NCBI GenBank assembly: GCA_039090855.1
Contig: CM076991.1
Location: 73,845,349-73,909,348 of the forward strand
Source of the DNA: Macrothele yani
Taxonomy: Eukaryota > Arthropoda > Arachnida > Araneae > Macrothelidae
Length of the DNA: 64,000 nucleotides
Direction: 5' to 3'
Shown here: in pieces, positions 42,385 to 54,224 of the stretch
Layout of the letters: each line of letters begins with the position of its first letter
How positions within the stretch are numbered: the stretch's first letter is position 1
Notes under the pieces: generated by a model
Told to the model about the DNA's origin: nothing
What the model saw: only the letters and a program-made list of their open reading frames with translations
Database searches by the model: none
Program-made: the position numbers and the translations under genes

Positions 42385-43479
42385 TTACCTTTTTGTGGCG
42401 TAAAAGATTTGAGTCTCAATACGCTGGATTTGTTGTAGGGGCAACAACGACTGCGCATTCGAAGCTTCACGTTTCAAAGGCCCACGTCGAGAATCACTGG
42501 ATCGCAGGGATGTGCCTGGTTTCTTTGTTGAAAGTGCAAGTTGACCGGAAGAAGCGGGGTCATCAGGCTGACTGAAGGAGGTTCCAGGCGGACTCAAGGT
42601 GTTTCTAGGCTGACGCAAGGAGGTTCCAGGCTGACTTGGAGAAGAACCGGGAATCGGAGACGACTATAGATCAGGCCGTTTCTTTGGCGGGCGAAGAAGC
42701 GTCGTAAAATGAGAAGGACGCTACCGTGGACGACGAAGAATAGTCGATGCAGGTATTGGCCCCGTCCGTCCCGAGCGGAGATTCCAAGGACGCAATCCAG
42801 GAGGATACAGAGGCTGGACTCGTCGTTAGGGTTGCAAACTAATAGTTGAAGTTGCACAGTGCGTGTGTGGAACAGGAGGGAGAAATTTAGACACGGACGC
42901 TTGCTAGGTTTTGAGGACACGGTTGGTGAAACAGGACGTTTTTGCCCTGCTGTAGACTGAATAAATGTTCCTAAAGTAGGCAACTTCTCAATGGAAACAG
43001 AAGCAGGGATTTTCTCTCTTGGAAACTGAAGAACCTCAACTATAGTGTCTGATGAATTAGTATCAACAAGAGCCAAAGGAAAGATAGAGCTATCTGAAGA
43101 AGATAAAATGTCAATTCTTCTTCTTTTTATTGTCTTCGATGTAGAACCAAACGGAGGCACCATGCGTGAAGAAGTAAAAGGAGCAATTGATTTGTGAGAA
43201 GCAGATGAAAATGAACCACGATGCACCTTACGAGAATATTCAGAGAAACTGGATGTACTTGAAGGTGAATTCTCGAGTCTTGAGAAGGCAGGAGACGGAG
43301 GAGTAGAAATGATTGTAGTACTCCGAGTGAATGGGAGAATGTCAGAATGAGAATCTTGAAAAGAAGTTGAAGGAAAGACCTGTTCAGAGAAAGGTAGAGA
43401 ATCGGACAGGACAGGGGTGGGATCAATAATTTCATCATCAACAGTAGTGGCAGCTCAGAAATTATCTGCTCCCTTGAAG
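42385..43479 (-). pseudogene. Gypsy pol C-terminal region, Ser/Pro-rich, no integrase
   Basis: Directly after RNase H and a short linker the frames become Ser/Thr/Pro-rich (SRLENSPSSTSSFSEYSRK, HKSIAPFTSSRMVPPFGS, IKRRRIDILSSSDSS, SAGQKRPVSPTVSSKPSKR). No H-H-C-C zinc finger and no D-D-E integrase core were seen. Near 42385-42640 a short repeat-rich frame (SLRQPRNTLSPPGTSFSQPD) ends the coding-like part. It could be an unrelated C-terminal extension left after integrase loss. Confidence 0.5.
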
Positions 43480-44802
43480 TTATTTCAGAGATTAGAAATA
43501 GGGAGGGAGGTTCAGTATCCGCCTGGCCACCAGAACTGACAGCACAGCGAGACAGTGCGTCAGGCAGCTGGTTAGATTTTCCAGTGCGATACTGAATCCG
43601 TACATTAAATTCTTGAAGTTCAAGTGTCCATTTCAACAGTCTTCGAGAAAGATTCTTAGCGGTGTTTAAATATTGTAATGCCGAATGATCCGTGATGACA
43701 TGACAGTTAAGTGATTGAGATAGAATTTAAATTTTGTAATTGCAAACAAAATAGCTAAGCATTCTCGCTCAGTAGAAGAGTAATTACGTTCTGCTTTGGT
43801 TAGAATTAGAGAGGCATATGCAATAGGATGCCCTCGCTGAGATAATACAGCACCCAGACCAACACCTGAAGCATCAGTATAAAAATCAGACATTTCTGCA
43901 TATTTAGGAAAGGCTAACACAGGTGGTGAAACCAAAGCATGATTTAGAGTATTAAAAGCAGTCCCTGCCTCCGTGGACCAAACAAAGTGCCTATACTTTC
44001 GTTTCAATGCAAATAAGGGTTCGCATAGAGTAGCGTGCCACGGAACGAACTGTTGATACCACCCTGTCATGCCCAAGAATCCAGACAACTCTTTTGCTGA
44101 CTTAAACCTAGGGAATTCAGAAATCGGCTTGACTTTTGAGTCATCAGTTTTCTAACTTTAAGTCCCAGATATACCAATTTGTCCCGTCTAATTTGACATT
44201 TAGCAGGTTTTAATGTCAAACCCGCATTATGTAAAAGTTCAAAAACCTGGTCCAACAGAGACAAATGCTCTTCAAAAGTCTCAGAAGAAATAATAATGTC
44301 ATCTAGATAGACATGGACATTAGGTACGAGCACAGGACGCAAGACTGAGTCCACAAGGCGCTGAAAGCTTGCGGGTGCATATGTCAATCCAAAGGGCATT
44401 CTCAGGAACTCATATGCTCCAAACGGGGTAATGAATCCAGCTTTCCCCACTGAATTAGGGTGGAAAGCAGCCTGCCAATAGCCGCTAGCCAAATTTAAAG
44501 TTGTTAACCAGTTTGTTGATGATAAATCCTGGAGAATATCGCTGATTATGGGTAACGGGTAATTGATAGCTTTAGTCACAGAATTCACTTTCCGATAGTC
44601 TATAACAAAACGAAACTCCCCAGATTGCTTCTTCATGAACAAGAAAAGCAGGTGCTGCCGAAGGGCTAAGTGATGCTTTAATAATCCCCGAATGGAACAT
44701 GTCCTGAATTTGTTTTTGGAACTCAGCTTTTTTCTGGTTCGGACATGGATAAGGCTTACATACTATGGGACTAACCCCCTCCGTATCAATGGTGTGATAC
44801 AC
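43480..44802 (-). pseudogene. Gypsy reverse transcriptase and RNase H
   Basis: RT: KAEFQKQIQDMFHSGII, FRFVIDYRKVNSVT, NWLTTLNLASGYWQ, LRMPFGLTYAPASFQRLVD and the catalytic VYLDDIIISS, then PAKCQIRRDKLVYLG. RNase H: DFYTDASGVGLGAVLSQ, IAYASLILTKAERNYSSTE and ECLAILFAITKFKFYL, then IQYRTGKSNQLPDALSR. Breaks near 44640, 44090 and 43690. All RT catalytic residues visible here are conserved. Confidence 0.9.
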
Positions 44803-44865
44803 CAGCTGTGTGAACCCTGGCTTGTCTGAAAATAACCCTGGTCGGCTGTTTGAAACCTGCCCAAG

Positions 44866-45358
44866 TTAGCTTTTGTGTTCAGAAAACAATTTTTCGCTCG
44901 CAAGGAGTGGAAAAGAATCAATGGGCTCTTCTGCGGTGGGAGGGATAACCTCAGGCATTACGATTAGCCCATGCTCAAAGTCAAACGTAATTTTAAATAT
45001 TTTAATAAAATTCACCCCCAGAATGTAATCAACGGGTAAATCTTGGAGCAAGAAAAATGTATGTGAAAGTTGAACCTTGCCAATCTTGAAAGGTAAATGA
45101 ACTAAGCCAGAGACTGAAAAAAATATTATCGTGGGCACCTCACAGACATTGCTGGAAGGGCTCGACACAAGCATTTGGAAAGGTAGCAGAACAGAAATCA
45201 AAGTTTAATGCCGAAATGTCAGATCCAGAATCTATTTTTGTGAATACCATCACTTGACCCAAAGTGACAAGAATAGCAGACAACTGCGGGGCTTGAATGG
45301 TTAAAAAACGATATTTGAGGTCTTCAGAGGTACAAGGAGATAGAATCAACACATCCAC
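44866..45358 (-). pseudogene. Gypsy aspartic protease
   Basis: The active-site block reads KIDSGSDISALNFDF (D-S-G variant of DTG), in the frame ending at 45140. After a shift, LPVDYILGVNFIKIFKITFD in the next frame gives the second conserved ILG block. It would cut the gag-pol polyprotein. Confidence 0.78.
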
Positions 45359-45489
45359 ATCCTGTGGAAGTTTAAATTGAATTGAATTTGATTAGCATGC
45401 TTTGGTTGATTTTGAAAATTTGCAGAAGCACCAGAACGTGCTGAGTTGTAATAACATGCAGGAGATGCAGCATTAGTATCACTAGGCTT

Positions 45490-46560
45490 TCCCTGCCCCC
45501 CCCCCAGCACAGTGTTTAGGATATGTTTGGTCTACCGGGTAATAATTATCCCGGGGACGAGAACTTTGGTTGTTATTCTGATTCACAAACGTAAAGTCCG
45601 GATATCGCACCTCTGGTACCCGTTGATAAGCAGCCTGTCTGGGCTGAATAAAAAATTGTCCTTGTTGAGGAAAGTTCGATTTAGGTTGCTGATAATTCTG
45701 TCTTTGAAGAGGAGGTTCTTGGACATACCTGGATTGGTGGTATTCTTGGATCTGCCTAGGTTGGCGGTATTCTTGGACCTGCCTAGGTTGGGAGTATGCT
45801 TGGACTTGAGGTTATGGGTTCTGTGAAGATTGCACTTTGCTGTGACGTTCCTCAAAAACTCGGATGAGTTTCAGGCACTCGTGAACTGATACAGGACGTC
45901 TGCAGGAAGGGGTCCAGCTGCTGTAGTAAAGTGTCAAAAATGTCAGAATCCACTGCAGCGGGATCCCATAATTTATAAAGCCTAACTGTTTCCAGAGCAA
46001 ACGAGACGGGACTATCTGACACCCGCTGTCGCCTGGAAAACAGTTGTTGAGCAAGGCCGGCCTTATTTGTGCCATAGGGAAATACTTCCAAGAATTCAGC
46101 TCTAAATTGATGATAAGAGCCCCCTGGGTTCATCTGAAGCCACTGTCTGTACCAGACCTTGGCAGTGTTTTGAAAACATGTGCCAGCAATAGGAACTTGG
46201 CAATCCTCAGGAATATTATACAAATCGAAGTGATTTCGAGATCTTCAAGAAACCTAAGCGACCCACCATTTCTCCTGAAGACAATGGAACCCGCATGGGG
46301 TACATAATGAGCAAGGATTTTATTCCTTCTTACTGGGGGTGGTGGGGTGAATTGCTGCTGAGGTGCTGCAGTTGAAGTACGCGGAACATGATTTTCGTAC
46401 CTTGCGTATTCACTGAACGATAAATCTGAACCTCAGGCCTCGTACAGTGCTACAAGAGAATTAGGTAGTATAGTATAACGCTGAGTGCGTGGAGTATTTG
46501 CTGGAGAATTATTAGGCACAACAGAATGTCTATGGTGGTCAAAGGGACCGAGGGGATCCG
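45490..46560 (-). pseudogene. Gypsy gag region
   Basis: The best frame (46223-45852) reads MYNIPEDCQVPIAGTCFQNT, AKVWYRQWLQMNPGGSYHQF and FLEVFPYGTNKAGLAQQLFS, matching the capsid-like Retrotrans_gag domain. Downstream is a Gln/Pro/Tyr-rich stretch with an internal repeat (QEYRQPRQIQEYHQ in its own frame, 45740-45800). Frameshifts near 45830 and at the C run 45495-45510. No clear CCHC knuckle was found. Confidence 0.75.
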
Positions 46561-46599
46561 TGATATTTGCCATTTCTGACTTCTTCTATGAATATGTTC

Positions 46600-46617
46600 G
46601 AGCGAGTTCGGGCGCCA
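46600..46617 (-). promoter_or_regulatory. tRNA primer-binding site
   Basis: TGGCGCCCGAACTCGCTC on the minus strand, one base inside the 5' LTR. The first 12 bases equal the well-known tRNA-Lys primer-binding start (TGGCGCCCGAAC), so lysine tRNA is the likely primer; the last bases differ. Confidence 0.75.
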
Positions 46618-46618
46618 A

Positions 46619-47090
46619 TATAACGTAATGTCTTTTTCGTGAACAAGATTGGTGTCACGCTATGTCTAAAACCATGACTAAGGAATGTTGAACTAAATAG
46701 GAATACGATGCAATAGTCCCCAATTAAGCTTTTACGGCCAGACGAAATATAAACAGAAGTCAACTTACGATAACTTTTTATTGGTCCAGCAAAATTTCGG
46801 TAGATCCAACATATAACACAGCAGGTAGACTTCACATTTATCTTTGCGATCTAACGTCTACACACACACACACACACACATCCCCACGAGCAACTGTTGT
46901 ATCGTCCTTTTTATTCATTGTTCTTATCACATTCATATGTCACTTTCTCTCTGACCTTAAAAGTGTTGCCAACCTCATTCTTGTGAGAGAGAAGATATCA
47001 CGTTAAGTTTGGAAGTATAAAGGAGAAAAAACTCAAATTTACATAGGAAAATGAACTAAAAATGAAAGTTATTTTAGAATATACGTCACA
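46619..47090 (-). repeat. Gypsy 5' LTR (472 bp)
   Basis: Begins TGTGACGTATATTC and ends CATTACGTTATA in element orientation, directly followed by the primer-binding site. The differences from the other LTR show that the insertion is not very recent. Confidence 0.92.
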
Positions 47091-47094
47091 ATAG

Positions 47095-47500
47095 ATTCAC
47101 GACCCTTAGCAAAACCACTGTGTATTGAAAAGAAAATATTTTCTCTAGTGAGTGGTACTGAGAAAAAAATACAATTTTTGTCTCTTTTCGAATCCGAAAT
47201 ACCGCCACAAATAATGCTTACGACCATTATGACGAAACTTTTCGCTATGAAAATTTTAAAACTGTAAGCAAAGTTTTCTTCACAGTGAGAGTTACGCGAC
47301 GCAAAGAGAAAAAAAATCAAATTGGTCTTATAGAAGCAGTGATTTCGAGAAAATCACGATACTTATTTCCGGTAAACTAACGATTTTGGAAAACTAAGTA
47401 TAACATGTGGAATACGCGAAATGCTCGCTGTAAAAATATATCCGACAGAGAAGGGAATTCTTTCAGTCGGATTTTTAGTAGTAGTAGTATGGAATGAAAT
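47095..47500. repeat. Satellite continuation right of the gypsy element
   Basis: GATTCACGACCCTTAGC and TATTGAAAAGAAAATATTTT, then TCTTATAGAAGCAGTGATTTCGAG and CAGTCGGATTTTTAGTAG continue the ~150-bp unit. Confidence 0.65.
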
Positions 47501-47650
47501 ATGGAGATTGCGCGCGCACGTGTGTGTGTGATATCATTGATATCTCCTCCTAGTATTGATAAGTTATCTCCTCCTAGTGTGATACCACTGATATCTCCTT
47601 CTAGTGTGATATCATGTGATATCTCCCCTAGCTGCAGACTGTGCTTTGAA
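47500..47650. repeat. GATATC/TCCTCCTAGTGT short repeats
   Basis: GATATCTCCTCCTAGTRTTGAT-like phrases recur about four times between 47530 and 47635. Confidence 0.65.
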
Positions 47651-49744
47651 AGAGTACCAAAAGTGTTTTTTTTTCTTATGGTCCCCTGTGAGCATCTATA
47701 TTAACAAAAATGATCGTGTCTGTCTGTCGGTCGCTCAGAAAGGAAACTACTGAACGTAGAGACTTGAAATTTGGTATACACACAGCGGTTAAAGGGGTAT
47801 GATATACCTCGGAGCCCCCTCCCCCTTTTTTTGAAATTTGAATTTACTGAATTTTAATTAATTTATCAATTTAACCATTGTTGAAATCTGATCGTGCGTC
47901 ATGATGTTCCATGAAGTGGCGCAACAATAATTAATTTCATTTTACACAACAATAAAATTTATTAAATATCGGCGAACATTATTTCATCACATATACGTAG
48001 GAATATCTCATTGCAATCCGTGTATATTACGAGAACCTAAATGCGATAAAGCCGTTGCAAAAGCTTCTTTTTATTGGGGTAGCAACTACATGTGCCAAAC
48101 TTTCACACATTTACCGGTCGCTTTATGCTGATTAATACAAAATATTAATAATAATAATAATAACTATGCGGCACAAGAGAACCAACGACATTAATAGGTT
48201 GCGTCGAAATATTTTGAGATGCACTTCCTAAATGTCAGATTTTTCTACAGTTGCAGGCAGGTTTGTTTACGTTTTAGACCAAAGCACAATAAGAAATTCC
48301 AAGCTATGGGAAGATTTAGACTGGGTTTCTTCAAAATCTTCCCGCAGAAATAGATTTCGGATTTGACATAACATGCAGGATTTTGAATTTGAAATTTGAT
48401 CTTACTGTTGACTCTGTTAGGTTTCCGAAGTGTGCCCATCATCCGCAATTGCCCGCGCTTCGTTTACGTTTCAGAACATGGCTGCCATTGTGTAACAACG
48501 TATTATATATTGTTCCAAGCTGTTTTACGGAAGATTCTGATTAGGCTTCTTTAACCATTGTTTCAAATTGGATATAACGCGCCCTATTTACAATTAGAAA
48601 TTTGATCTTTCGGTTTATTGCGTTAGACTTGCAAAGTATTAAGTATATCCTTCCACACAGTTGCCTACGGTTCTGGTTATGTTTCAGACCATGGCTTTCT
48701 GTACGTTACTACACAATATAACTAAACAATCTTTCTGGGCCAGCGCACAATTCAGCGCTGGTAGCCAGCAGTACCAGCAGCGGCCGAGCACTTTACTGAC
48801 TTTTTGCCGGTGCCCAAAAGTCAGTAAAATGTCCCGCGGCCAACACATGGGTCAGCAGTTGGGGCCAGCAGCGGGCCAGCAGCGGGCCAACAGCTGGCAC
48901 TCCATCAATTGTCATATGCCACAACAGGACCATCAGTTATCCATCACAGGAAAACACTGGAAGAAAAAAAACAGGATAGCTAATACTTGACGTTTTGAAA
49001 CTCCCTAACGTTTCCCGGACAGCATCATTTTTTCGTGCACCAGGGGTTGGGCGCTCCAACATGTTGAATGCAATGAATTCTGTTCTGGCGGATGACATGA
49101 CAACTGCTCAACGCTTCCCGGTCAGCGCCATTTATTTATTTCCCCCGCAATGTTGTCGATGTCCCGGCTATGTCGATGCTATTTTTTCCTATTACGAAAT
49201 TTTACTGAGTGACGGTACATCACTGAGAAAATGTTATCGACCAATCAGAAAAAATCCACTGCGGTCAGCGTAGCATCAAACCCATGGCAGCTTGGTTGCA
49301 TAGCGGATGACTTTGCCACAACACTGCGTTTCCTGCTGGTGGAGTCAGCTTGAAGGTGAGCCTCTTTTCTGCTCGATGTGTAAAACTAGGATGTCTCTTT
49401 TAATTTTACAATATTATGAGTTATTTTTCGTAAGTGTCAGTTTTATATAACTTCCAATTTATTTTTTCAACGTAACGATTTTTTTACATCGAAGGAACTT
49501 CATTCATTTTCAACGGATGTACAACTTAAAGACGTTTTTTCGAAGTTTAGTGCCGTGCTTGGGGTCTTGAAACGCGATTGTTTGATTCATCGACGCCTCT
49601 GCGTGACCTGTTAAGGCTTAGCGTTTGTACGTCGTTTCGTGTTTGTGTTTGGGAGGGTCTTTTTTCACACAAGGAGCGTGAGTACATTATTGTTTTGAGT
49701 TTTATTGGTGTTTTAAGGTACAACGCTAAGATTTTTGATCCTTT
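47651..49744. other. Repeat-like non-coding DNA, probable LINE 5' end at right
   Basis: 47720-47820 reads like the GACTTGAAATTTGGTATACACA repeats common in arthropods. 48740-48905 is GC-rich with GCCAGCAGCGGGCC repeated. The last few hundred bases before 49745 may be 5' untranslated sequence of the LINE. No gene recognised. Confidence 0.45.
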
Positions 49745-50580
49745 TTAGGCTCGCCATGTCGGGCGCTGACAGCGTAAAGCACATCGTAGCCATAAATAAA
49801 TATCGTGCCATAGCCTCTGCTCAACGTGCTGCTGCATCTAATATGCATCATAGTTCTTCATCTGCAATGACAGCTTTGAATATTGTCAGTGCCTCATCGT
49901 CTCATATTCTTCGTATCGAGCCAGTTACTTCTACGATTGGGTCGGTGGTGTTACTCCGCCCCCCCTCTTCCCGCTTCTATGCGTCTGCTTTACGAGGCTC
50001 ACTGTCGAACACAGGTATTTCAAGTTCCGCTTCCTCAAGTTCCTTGGTGCCGAAAATTATACGAATAAATAATGACTTGTATTTCGACACTATCGCCAAG
50101 GTTGTGTCCAGGGGAAATATTGAGTCAGTTATGCGTTCTGGAGGGAGTGTCATCGTGAATTTCATGCATCAGGAAGCCGCTGACCATATTCCCGTTCAAC
50201 GCACTGACGTTCGTGATGTACACCTTATCCCGACTCCATCCGCACGACGCCCCATCATTGTAACCATGTCTCCCGTGCAATCCGAAATACCAGATGCCCT
50301 TCTTGTGTAAGTTCATGGCACACTTGGCCGTATCGTGGAAGAGACCAAACGTCTCCTAGCTGCTCTGCAAGACTCTCCATTCAACTACGTATGTTAAGGG
50401 CGCCCGGTGCAGTACCTTGTTGTATTCCCGTCGGAACCAGTTGATATTAATAGGCATGACACTCAGAAATTTCGAACTGACTCTCGCACATATGTGTTTT
50501 CAGTATGTACCTGGGTACAATGCTTCCAATGTAAAGGTGAGGGCCACTTGGCCTCCGAATGTCCCCATATTCAAGTCTCT
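49745..50580 (+). pseudogene. LINE ORF1 (gag-like, CCHC zinc knuckle)
   Basis: From ATG near 49756 (MSGADSVKHIVAINKYRAIA) through a Ser/Ala-rich part and PKIIRINNDLYFDTIAKVVS to a stop at 50308. It continues in shifted frames with HGTLGRIVEETKRLLAALQD, then VQYLVVFPSEPVDINRHDTQ and the knuckle CFQCKGEGHLASECP (C-x2-C-x4-H-x4-C) near 50521-50565. ORF1 proteins bind the element RNA. Confidence 0.78.
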
Positions 50581-51429
50581 GATCCAGCTTCTTCTTCCAC
50601 ATCCGTGGGGAATTCGCCCCTTTCATCTACTTCGCCTTCGACTTCTCCGACAGCTGATTCAGATGATCCTCTTCAGCTCTCTTCTGTATCCGCTTTTCCT
50701 TATCTACCTTCATCTGCAGTAGTTGCTTAGACTGTCGCATCTATATTACGCAGCCTTCCTCTTCGCTTCCTGTCATTGATGTGTCAGACGCTGCTACCAC
50801 TCTGATGGACACTTCCGTACCACCGGCTCACACTCCTCAGCCTGATCAAGCCACACCTGTTGTAGTAAAATTGAGCAAAATCCCTGGCAAGTGTCCTGGA
50901 CGAAATGGTTCCTCTCTCTCACACTAAAAAACGCTCTGGACCTCGGGGGAGGCCTTCCACTCCTTCCACTCGCAGTTCTGCCATGTCCTCCTGAAGACGC
51001 TCTTCGCCTTCTCCTTACTCTGGATGCCCAACGTCGCCGATTTCTACTTGTAACTCGTTCGCCTCCCTCTCTGATTTGGATGATGAGGTTGATGATGTTG
51101 CTGCTGTTCCCCAATCTGCACATTCTTTTCTTAATGATGTCGGCCGTCTTCCTTTCCCTCCTCAAAGCTATGTCACCCTTTTGCATGATAGTGACGTTCC
51201 TACATCTCCGGTGGGATATTCTGAGCTGTTAGGCCTATTTCGTCTATTAAAGACTCGTGGTCTGATTACCATTCCCTGTATCAATGCAAATCTAATTGTC
51301 ATACCAGAAATGATTCAACAATTCCAATCATTTGAAGAGTTCTTCGCCAACGTTTCATCAGAACCAGAGACGGCAATGTATCACCGACACGATGAACACA
51401 AGGTCAGCGTGTTATAACAGTATGCAGAC

Positions 51430-53920
51430 AGCCACTTCCAACCTCTACACGACCTGCCGGCTTACATTTGTCAGTCTTAACTGCAAAGGTTTCGTGGCAT
51501 CTGCGGCGAATGCCCTGGTATTCGAAGATCTCCGCCCTCTTCACACTAATATTCTGTGCCTCCAGGAAACTAACTGCTCTTCCACCACTGGCTTTACCCG
51601 GTGGCGCCCCTGGCTCTATACTTCTTTCCACAATTATCGTCTTCATGTTGGTTCCGGAACCACCTTTGGTTTCCACACCAGTCTTCGCCTCTTCTAAAGA
51701 ACTTCTTTGAGTCACAGAGTCGGTTCTGCACCTTTCAATATATCTGCTTCACTTCGGTCTACGACTGTTTCCATCCTAAATATTCATGTTCCCTGCCTTA
51801 TTTCAGACAGACGCGGAGTCCCTTCTTACTCATATCCATAGTGATCTCGTTACGTTTCCACCATCTGACGTTGTTCTTGCAGGGACTTCAAGTGCACGCT
51901 TAACCCACAGTTCGATCGAAACAACTCTCATGAGACCCGGAATCTCCTCGTTGTTCAACTGTCGCGATTAATCCATGATTTCGACTTGTGTGATGTTTTT
52001 CGTCAGCTCCACCCTACGCTCCCTGAATCTACTCTTCCCCCTCTCGTTCTATCAATGAAGCTGCTCGTTTAGACCGTATTTATATCTCCAATTTTCTCCG
52101 TTCTCGCCTTCTTTTGGTTGCTCATGCTCCCAGTGTCTCATCTGATCATCGCCGCGTTTGTTTTGATTTCTTACTTGTGTCTTCTGACGTTCCACCTCCT
52201 AAGGTCTGGTCCATTGACAGACTCTGCCTTCGGGATCCCGCTTTTCAATCAGAAGTTCATTCCATTCTCTCGCTTGCTGTTACTCAACTCGCCTCTTCCT
52301 CTGACCCCATTGCTCTGTGGCTCACGACCAAGGAACACATCATCGCATTTGCGAAATGTTTCTCTTTCGCCGACAAAACTCTCTAAACGATGGAACTGGA
52401 TTCTCTCAAATGCTTATCGCAGAAGACTCCGCCATCATCTCCGTCTTATGCTGCATTTCAGGCTCAGCTCCTTGAAAGTCTATAGGTGCTCGTTAATGCT
52501 GCACTTTCATGACTCAAGTTTCATTTTTTTCATTTCCACGGTGATCCAATGTCGAAACTTTGGTAACTAGAATCACGACGCTCCAAGATCAATACTATTT
52601 CCCGCTTAACTCTGCCTGATGGCTCTTCTAAATCCGATCAACATCCTATTTGTTCTCTTCACTACTCTTCGTAACTTTGGCTTTCCTTCTGTCTTTTGCA
52701 ACGCTCTTTATAACTTCTCTTCTGACGCTTCTTTTCGTAGCCGGTATTCGCACTACTTTTTTAATCACCTCCTCTATTCCTTTCGCTAACAGGAACAGGC
52801 AGGGTTGCCTCCTGTTGGGTCAACTCTATTCTATCGCATTTGAACCTTTCCTTAACCATCTCCGTTCTCGCCCTCTCAGCTCGATCCTGTTTTACATTGC
52901 TCGAAAACATCCCCGCGCCGTTCTCACCGCATATGCTGATGACCTCACCGTCTTTATCTGGCATAATTCTACTTTTGATGTTCTTCATTCCGTTTACCAA
53001 GACTATACCGAAGCCTCTGGATCGTCAATCAACGCAGACAAGTGTTCCGACCTTTGGGTTGGGACTTTGGCGACCCGCGGTGACCGGCATTGGTCGGCCC
53101 GTTTGTCGTCTAGAACAGTCAAACTACTTGGCGTCATTGTTGGTCAAATGATAGACGTTGCATCTTCCACGTGGACTCCTGTTCTTCAGCCCGTCAACCG
53201 ACGACTTTTTCCGCTCCGATGTCTTAAACGCAATCTCTCCTTTTTCAGTCGAGCAAACAATCATTAGCACGCTGACTGAACTACAGTTCTTTCATGTCTG
53301 GATCTCCGAACTGCCGCTGAAAATACCCCTTCAGCACATTCAACGCATCTTCACGAACTTTATTCGAAACACGATTCAGAGTGTCACACTCTACTTTAGC
53401 CCTTCCGATTTCCAACGGAGTTCTGTACCTCGCCAATATCACAGCTAAACACCAGGCTTTCTACTCTTTCGACTTTTTTCGTGAACTCTCAATTTCGTCT
53501 TCTTCTGCTTTATCCATTATTGATGCCATCTTCTTCTCCCGTAACCTGCACCTTACTGTTTCGACTTTTTGAAAATGAGCCTTTGCCCGCTCGGTTTCGT
53601 GTTCGTGCCCAATACTTACAAAGCCGCACTTACTATTTGATGTCCCCTCGTTCGCGTCCGACACCTTCCTACCACGACTAATGATCTACTCGAAGCATCT
53701 CTTTTCTTCATTCTGCTATCTGGCCTCTTTCTTCTCCGTACTCTCAATACTCCTATTGGTTCGCCAGTGGTTTCGGGAAAATTTCTCAGCTTGTTGGCAA
53801 AGATCTCAAATGGAAAGCTTTCACGGTAGCTTCCCCGTTTCTTCTGAACACTACAGCTTACCGAGCTCAGCTACGTCTCATTCAATATTCCTTACAGCGT
53901 CTTTATCCAACTCTTGTTGA
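51430..53920 (+). pseudogene. LINE ORF2 (endonuclease and reverse transcriptase)
   Basis: Endonuclease start LTFVSLNCKGFVASAANALV with ILCLQETNC (51460-51580); SSDHRRVCFDFLLVSSDVPP near 52134-52200 matches the SDH active-site block. RT: NRQGCLLLGQLYSIAFEPFL near 52795-52850 (the usual QGCPLSPLLF block, altered), AYADDLTVF at 52933-52960, and the SINADKCSDLWVGTLA end. C-terminal remnants continue past 53300. About ten frame breaks. Confidence 0.82.
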
Positions 53921-54224
53921 TCAGCATGGGCTCATTCCACACCCATCAGCACCAGTTTTTCTCCTCTATAAGACCTATCTCAACGATACCCGCTTCCTCC
54001 ACATGTTGTAACGGTTACACATCTGTATCGTCATCTTCTGACGTATTTCATTGCCCGGCTTCCATCCGGTCTGTACCGCAAACCGACCTACGAGCTACCT
54101 GGCCTGACGTACATTCTTCCTAAGCCTCGTCGAAAGCTGTAGACATCTGTTATGTCTTCGGCGTGACGTCATCCATCAATCTATTCAAATAGATAGCGCT
54201 GCGACACAGAGTCGTTGAGTATAA

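Larger units (their letters stand above)
40501..47094 (-). mobile_element. Ty3/gypsy-like LTR retrotransposon without visible integrase
   Basis: Two LTRs (40505-40978 and 46619-47090), a 4-bp target duplication ATAG (40501-40504 and 47091-47094), a primer-binding site next to the 5' LTR, and minus-strand gag, protease, RT and RNase H. The 6.59-kb element lies in the satellite array. No integrase zinc finger or catalytic core was found after RNase H, so it is defective or unusual. No envelope gene is seen. Confidence 0.93.
49745..54224 (+). mobile_element. Decayed non-LTR retrotransposon (L1/Tx1-like)
   Basis: ORF1 with a CCHC knuckle, an apurinic-type endonuclease and an RT with YADD follow in order on the plus strand, the layout of a two-ORF LINE. 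Many frameshifts throughout. The RT context (LTAYADDLTVF, YTEASGSSINADKCSDLWVG) is like the L1/Tx1 group. The 3' end is overrun by Tc1-F at 54225. Such an element could have mobilised the SINEs; no shared tail was demonstrated. Confidence 0.82.

Noticed and set aside
40501..47094. Endogenous retrovirus
   Set aside because: No envelope-like frame is present between RNase H and the 3' LTR; gag, protease and RT fit a Ty3/gypsy retrotransposon.
49977..51186. Minus-strand frames opposite the LINE
   Set aside because: The plus strand carries the CCHC knuckle, endonuclease and RT in order; the antisense frames are shadows.
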